Origin: Paralithodes platypus
Taxonomy: Eukaryota > Arthropoda > Malacostraca > Decapoda > Lithodidae
Assembly (NCBI GenBank): GCA_032716605.1
Contig: CM064573.1
Location: 9,438,709-9,502,708 of the forward strand
Direction of reading: 5' to 3'
DNA length: 64,000 nucleotides
The position numbers were made by a program, and so were the translations under genes. Below the pieces are notes generated by a model. That model worked only from the letters and a program-made list of their open reading frames with translations, was not told the DNA's origin and made no database searches. Each line of letters opens with the position of its first letter. Position 1 is the first letter of the stretch. Below are positions 59,632-64,000 of the stretch, one piece after another.

Positions 59632-60258
59632 AACCCATTCAGTACCGGTTCCGTAATTTGAACTTCATTATGGCTACTAATTGACGATTGCATTCAGTTT
59701 AAAAAAGGCCTACAACAATTAACAGCCTTCGACCTATCTCACTCAACCCTTTTACTACCACAGATCCTTCTTAAACTGCACTAAATCGTCTAAACATAAC
59801 TACATCTCACTCAACCCTTTATACTACCACAGATCCTTCTTAAACTGCACTAAATCGTCTAAACATAACTACATCTCACTCAACTCTTTATACTACCACA
59901 GATCCTTCTTAAACTGCACTAAATCGTCTAAACATAACTACATCTCACTCAACCCTTTATACTACCACAGATCCTTCTTAAACTGCACTAAATCGTCTAA
60001 ACATAACTACATCTCACTCAACCCTTTATACTACCACAGATCCTTCTTAAACTGCACTAAATCGTCTAAACATAACTACATCTCACTCAACCCTTTATAC
60101 TACCACAGATCCTTCTTAAACTGCACTAAATCGTCTAAACATAACTACATCTCACTCAACCCTTTATACTACCACAGATCCTTCTTAAACTGCACTAAAT
60201 CGTCTAAATATAGCTAGAATAAAATTGAAAAAGACGTCGCCGGTACACAAGGGGTTAA
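59632..60258. mobile_element. M2 MITE with internal array
   Basis: Left 'TTAACCCATTCAGTACCGGT', right 'GTCGCCGGTACACAAGGGGT'. Between them the segment 'ACTACCACAGATCCTTCTTA', AACTGCACTAAATCGTC is repeated seven times (next entry). Confidence 0.9.
59752..60200 (+). repeat. 69 bp tandem repeat inside M2, seven copies
   Basis: 'TACTACCACAGATCCTTCTT' recurs at about 59753, 59822, 59891, 59960, 60029, 60098 and 60167. The unit is an internal segment of M2, different from the terminal segment amplified at 47.2-48.9 kb. Confidence 0.95.
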
Positions 60259-60364
60259 AAGGAAATTGATCGAGATTGTTGGCGAACTGTCGATTTTGAC
60301 TGTACCTAAATACATGTGTGTGAATCAAGATACTCAATTAACTCGTAAAGTAAATATCACTATT

Positions 60365-60538
60365 TATTGCAATAACCCATTAATCACTGAATTATTGCAA
60401 TAACCCATTAATCACTGAATTATTGCAATAACCCATTAATCACTGAATTATTGCAATAACCCATTAATCACTGAATTATTGCAATAACCCATTAATCACT
60501 GAATTATTGCAATAACCCATTAATCACTGAATTATTTA
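60365..60538 (+). repeat. 28 bp tandem repeat, six copies
   Basis: 'TATTGCAATAACCCATTAAT', CACTGAAT in six near-identical units. Not related to a MITE end that I can see. Confidence 0.93.
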
Positions 60539-60576
60539 ACAAGCTAATGATCGACCCAGAATTTAACCGAAGTGAT

Positions 60577-60800
60577 AGATAGATAGATAGCCAGAGAGAG
60601 TGAGTGTGAGAGAGAGTGAGTGAGAGAGAGAGAGAGAGCACGTGAGAGAGAGAGAGAGTGAGTGAAAGAGAGAGAGAGAGAGAGAGAAAGTGTGTGAGTG
60701 AGAGAAAGAGCGTGCGTGTGTGTATGAGTGTGTGTGAGAGAGAGTGATAGAGTGAGAAAGAGTATGTGTGTGAGAGCGAGAGCGAGAGAGAATGAGTCAA
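60577..60800 (+). repeat. (GA)n / (GT)n-rich tract
   Basis: GAGAGAGTGAGTGAGAGAGA type sequence over about 200 bp, preceded by (GATA)4 at 60575-60590. Confidence 0.93.
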
Positions 60801-60899
60801 TACCGAATGCAGGTCAGGTGGTATCGACAAAGTAATCATCTTACCTTAATAACCGGCCTCCTCCCAGGTAATTACATTTGATCAACATCCAGTATAATT

Positions 60900-61242
60900 A
60901 TAGAGGTTTGCTTGTCCTGGCTCCCACTTCGCCCTCGTGTTTAGCCCCATTAGTTTTTAGATTCCAAGACGTTCGGCCCATTAGTTTGGCGATTTTAAGA
61001 CCTTCCACCCAATTTATTTGTCAACAATAAGACCTTTCATGCCATTTAGGTATATTTTTTTCCTGGCGAGCGATAGCGAGCCTGGGATTTATGAGGAATC
61101 GGCCTTTGGCCGGGACATTTTTCTACCGAAAAATGTACAAATATATCTAGTATGGGGATGTAGGGGATTTTTTGTTAAGCTTCATGGAGATCTAACCGAA
61201 AAATGTACATAATTGTCTAGAATGGAGCTGTAGGGGATTTTT
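60900..61242 (+). mobile_element. M1 MITE with 70 bp duplication
   Basis: 'CTCGTGTTTAGCCCCATTAG', units, 'GGCGAGCGATAGCGAGCCTG', 'CGGCCTTTGGCCGGG'. The stretch starting 'ACCGAAAAATGTACA' and ending 'GTAGGGGATTTTTTGT' occurs twice (61124-61175 and 61196-61243). The right end is replaced by the next hairpin. Confidence 0.85.
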
Positions 61243-61604
61243 TGTAAAAGGTGGGGGTGCATGGGTTGAGATAAACATGGAATAATAATCGCCAACTTAC
61301 ACATAATTATCTTGAAAAATGCAATGGCACTGAAATAATTATTTACAATGGTATAAAGGATTTTGTGGATCGTCTACACCAGACCTGTGACGTCATAGTG
61401 ACGTCACACCAGCATCCTCATCGTGGACTGGATGGTGGACTTGCACTCCTATGACGTCACAGGTCCGGTTTAGATGATCCACAAAATCCTTTATTTTCGA
61501 TGCCATTGCATTTTGCAAGATAATTATGTGTAGGCTGGCGATTATTATGTGTAGGTTGGCGATTATTATTCCATGTTTATCTCAACCCATGCACCCCCAC
61601 CTTT
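61243..61604. mobile_element. Hairpin MITE with TGACGTCA sites
   Basis: 'AAAGGTGGGGGTGCATGGGT' pairs with 'ACCCATGCACCCCCACCTTT', and the arms continue through ATAAACATGGAATAATAATCG and GGATTTTGTGGATC. Total about 360 bp. ATGACGTCAC-like words occur near the centre (61386, 61398, 61450). Confidence 0.9.
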
Positions 61605-61983
61605 AAGGGGGATGACCTGTTTTGGTTCTGTCCTTTTCTATCTTTCTCTGGCTTGTATCCATTTGGTCCCATGCAGCCTACTGTTTTAAGACGTTTATCC
61701 CCATCCAGGTGTCAATTTTGTACTGGTGAGCGTAGCGAGCCAGCATATTTTTTATTTTTGTTTGACAGCAGGCTAAATTTGTACATTTTTCGATAGAAAA
61801 ATTTCTCCGGCAAAGCCGGATTTCTTCATAGAAATACTGGCTCGCTATCGCTCGCCAGGAGGAAATCGACACCTAGATGGGGATAAACGTCTTAAGATAG
61901 TTGGCTGAATGGGGCCGAATGGATACAAGCCAGAGAAAGAGAGAAAAGGACAGAAATAACAAAAAGCAGGTCACCCCACCTTT
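61605..61983. mobile_element. M1b symmetrical MITE, second copy
   Basis: Same palindrome as 55772-56152, ending 'AAAAGCAGGTCACCCC', with central 'CTCCGGCAAAGCCGG'. One mirror core has lost two bases (GTGAGCGTAGCGAGCC). It joins the next M1 end through ACCTTTAAGCTTG. Confidence 0.88.
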
Positions 61984-62066
61984 AAGCTTGATGGAGGTCT
62001 AGGGAGGAAACTAAAATCCTATTAAATGAATCAATAAATCTAGTAATAAATAAACCCTTGCCCCTT
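61978..62066 (+). mobile_element. M1 right end fragment
   Basis: 'AAGCTTGATGGAGGTCTAGG' to CCCTTGCCCCTTAA. Confidence 0.8.
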
Positions 62067-62251
62067 AATAACCCTATAGCTCCCAGATAATGCCAATGGA
62101 ACACCGATGGAGTAACAACAACAACAACAACAACAGTTCCCGGATATTAGCTCATCGACTCTCATATTGAGGTTTATATAATGTCTACGTAATGTCCCAC
62201 GTAACTCATACACTAGGACGCTCAGGTCATCTAGGTCTTGTGTAGTGGTTT

Positions 62252-62257
<6 letters not shown>

Positions 62258-62298
<41 letters not shown>
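62258..62298 (+). repeat. PolyA run
   Basis: About 39 A before GGGTTGTACGG; the equivalent position at 58373-58381 has only seven A, so it has expanded. Confidence 0.85.
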
Positions 62299-62300
<2 letters not shown>

Positions 62301-62322
62301 TTGTACGGTATATTGGCCTCAT

Positions 62323-62500
62323 TAAGGGGATAACGGATCTTTTTTTTTGTTCTTGGTCTATTAATTCATATATTTGTTAGTTTCCTCGATAAACTTCCCT
62401 CAAACTTAGAAAAACACCCCCTAGACCCCTCCCCCCCACCCATAAAGATAATTTTGTACATTTTTCGGTAGAAGAATTTCCAGTTCTTCTTATATTTTTT
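62323..62500 (-). mobile_element. M1 MITE, truncated
   Basis: TTAAGGGGATAACGG, then 'TTTCCTCGATAAACTTCCCT' down to 'TTTTTCGGTAGAAGAATTTC', then a T run. Confidence 0.8.
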
Positions 62501-62826
62501 TTAAGGGGGGGATGGGCGTAAATATTTGCTTATTGTTTTATCTGTTTATTATTGTTTACTTTCCTCCCTAGACCTCCATTGATCTGCAAAAAACATCCTC
62601 TAGACCCCCTTTCAAGATAAATTGTTACATTTTTCGGTAGAAAAATGTTCCTCTTAAGTTACAGGATCGCTATCGCTCGCCAGGAAAAAAATCGACACCA
62701 AAATGACGAAAAGTCTTAATATTGACTAATAAATTTGGGCGAAAGTTCTGAAAATCGCCAACCTAATGAGCCGACCGTATTATAATCTGCAAACTAATGG
62801 GGCTAAACACGAGGGATAAGTTACCA
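62500..62826 (-). mobile_element. M1 MITE, right end truncated
   Basis: TTAAGGGGGGGATGGGCG at the left; units and 'GGATCGCTATCGCTCGCC'; stops at CACGAGGGATAAG. The hairpin is lost. Confidence 0.85.
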
Positions 62827-62939
62827 CTGCCTGATGAAGCCAACCGATACAACAACAACAGTTCCCGGATATTAATTTACTCATCGACTCTCATATTGAC
62901 GTTATAATGCCCACAAATTAACTTGCTAGCTTATGGGAA

Positions 62940-63232
62940 GTTTTTAGTTTGTTCCCTAGACCTCTATAAAGCTTAAAATTATACCCTCTAAACCCCCTTT
63001 CAAGATAAATTTGCAAATTTTTCGGTAAAAAAAAAAAAATCTGGCCGAAGGCTGGTCCCTCCTTAATTACAGGGTCGCTATCGCTCGCCAGGAAAAAATC
63101 GACACCTAAATGACACGAATGGGCTAAATATTGACAAAGAAATAGGGCGAAAGTTCATAAAATCGCCAACCTAATGGGCCGACCGTATTATAATTGAAAA
63201 CTAATGGGGCTAAACACGAGGGATAAGTTACC
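62940..63232 (-). mobile_element. M1 MITE, both ends truncated
   Basis: From 'AGTTTGTTCCCTAGACCTC' to CACGAGGGATAAG, the same break as the previous copy, with 'GGCCGAAGGCTGG' and 'GGTCGCTATCGCTCGCC'. Confidence 0.85.
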
Positions 63233-63344
63233 ACTGCCTGATGAACCAACCGATACACCTCAACAGTTCCCAGATATTTGTTCATCGACTCTCATATTGA
63301 CGTTTATATAATGTCCATGTAATTAACTGGCTGGCTTATGGCTG

Positions 63345-63855
63345 TGGATGGCCGTATTTATTTGCATATTGTTTTATCTGTTTATCATTGCTTAGTTTTA
63401 TCTGTTTATCATTGCTTAGTTTTATCTGTTTATCATTGCTTAGTTTTATCTGTTTATCATTGCTTAGTTTTATCTGTTTATCATTGCTTAGTTTTATCTG
63501 TTTATCATTGCTTAGTTTTATCTGTTTATCATTGCTTAGTTTTATCTGTTTATCATTGCTTAGTTTCCTCCCCAGACCTCCATTAAGCTGCAACAAACAT
63601 CCTCTAGACCCCCTTTCAAGATACATTTTTACAAAAAAAATCCCGGCCGAAGGCCGGTTCCCCTTAAATTATAGGCTCACTATCGCTCGCCAGGGAAATA
63701 TCGACACCTAAATAACACGAAAAGTCTTAATAGTGACAAAGAAATGGGGCGAAAATTCTTAAAATCGCCAAACTAATAGGTCGAACGTCTTATAATCTGA
63801 AAACGAACAGGCCTAAATATGAGGGAGAAGGGGGTTCAGAACAACCAACCGTTGA
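63345..63855 (-). mobile_element. M1 MITE with 24 bp expansion
   Basis: Starts near GGATGGCCGTATTTATTTGC; the subterminal part holds eight 24 bp units (next entry), then 'TTTCCTCCCCAGACCTCC', 'CCGGCCGAAGGCCGG', 'GGCTCACTATCGCTCGCC' and four units. Confidence 0.88.
63371..63564 (+). repeat. 24 bp tandem repeat in M1, eight copies
   Basis: Unit 'TTTTATCTGTTTATCATTGC', TTAG. A single related word (TTTTATCTGTTTATTATTG) is at the same position in the M1 copy at 62530-62560. Period 24 keeps frames open on both strands; no gene. Confidence 0.95.
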
Positions 63856-64000
63856 GTATAGTAGCACCCCACCACTACCACCACCCACCACCACTACCAC
63901 TACCACCCACCACAGGACGAACCAACCGAAACAACGCAACAGTTCTCGGGTATTAATTCGTTCATCGACTCTGATATTGACGTTTATATAAGACCCACAA

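Larger units (their letters stand above)
62067..64000 (+). repeat. Macrosatellite: MITE-bearing tandem segments
   Basis: The text ACAACAACAGTTCCCGG(A/G)TATTA, then 'TCATCGACTCTCATATTGAC', GTTTATATAATG recurs at about 62130, 62860, 63250 and 63940, each time followed or preceded by an M1 minus copy. Two units share the same broken M1 end, CACGAGGGATAAGTTACC. The array continues past the window. Confidence 0.8.

Overview
The window looks like intergenic DNA from a repeat-rich invertebrate, most likely an arthropod and plausibly a decapod crustacean. The reasons are long AT, GT, CT and polyA/polyC microsatellites, TTAGG-type degenerate runs near 45.3-45.6 kb, RTE-like and Jockey/CR1-like LINEs, large Ty3/gypsy elements and dozens of small hairpin transposons. 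The organism call is inference. I found no host protein-coding gene. Every credible coding stretch belongs to a transposable element, and nearly all of them are broken.

Layout. 0-14 kb: microsatellites, minisatellites and MITEs, including a 1.3 kb minisatellite at 6.0-7.3 kb and a 1 kb pyrimidine tract at 13.1-14.0 kb. 14.56-16.01 kb: a 5'-truncated RTE-like LINE (+). 16-20 kb: MITEs, tRNA-like SINE heads and dispersed repeats. 20.13-39.18 kb: a nested block. A minus-strand RTE-like LINE is split by two large LTR retrotransposons in opposite orientations, 66 bp apart. Element 1 (20929-30274, minus, TSD CTAC) is nearly intact and has integrase upstream of reverse transcriptase, the Gmr1-type order. 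Element 2 (30341-39100, plus, TSD CACT) is a mosaic, defective relative. 39-49 kb: MITEs, minisatellites, a possible retroelement remnant near 42-43 kb, and a 1.7 kb satellite grown from a MITE end. 49.47-53.44 kb: a minus-strand Jockey/CR1-like LINE with CCCH zinc fingers before its endonuclease. 54-64 kb: MITEs, MITE-derived tandem arrays and nested segmental duplications that run off the right edge.

Recurring families, with names used only here. M1: about 330-390 bp, TTAAGGGG-type inverted ends, an internal series of 31-32 bp units, a 15-nt mirror repeat and a CCGGCCGAAGGCCGG hairpin; more than 20 copies or fragments. M1b: a symmetrical M1 relative. M2: about 210 bp, TTAACCC...ACCGG hairpin; more than 12 copies. 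M3 and M4: hairpins starting TAGTC, with TA target duplications. R-D and R-E: two further dispersed repeats.

The main biological themes are the unusual pol order of the two LTR elements and their shared nesting site; the zinc-finger LINE; and repeated independent conversion of MITE ends into satellite arrays, seen at five loci. Coordinates of repeat copies were read by eye and may be off by several bases.
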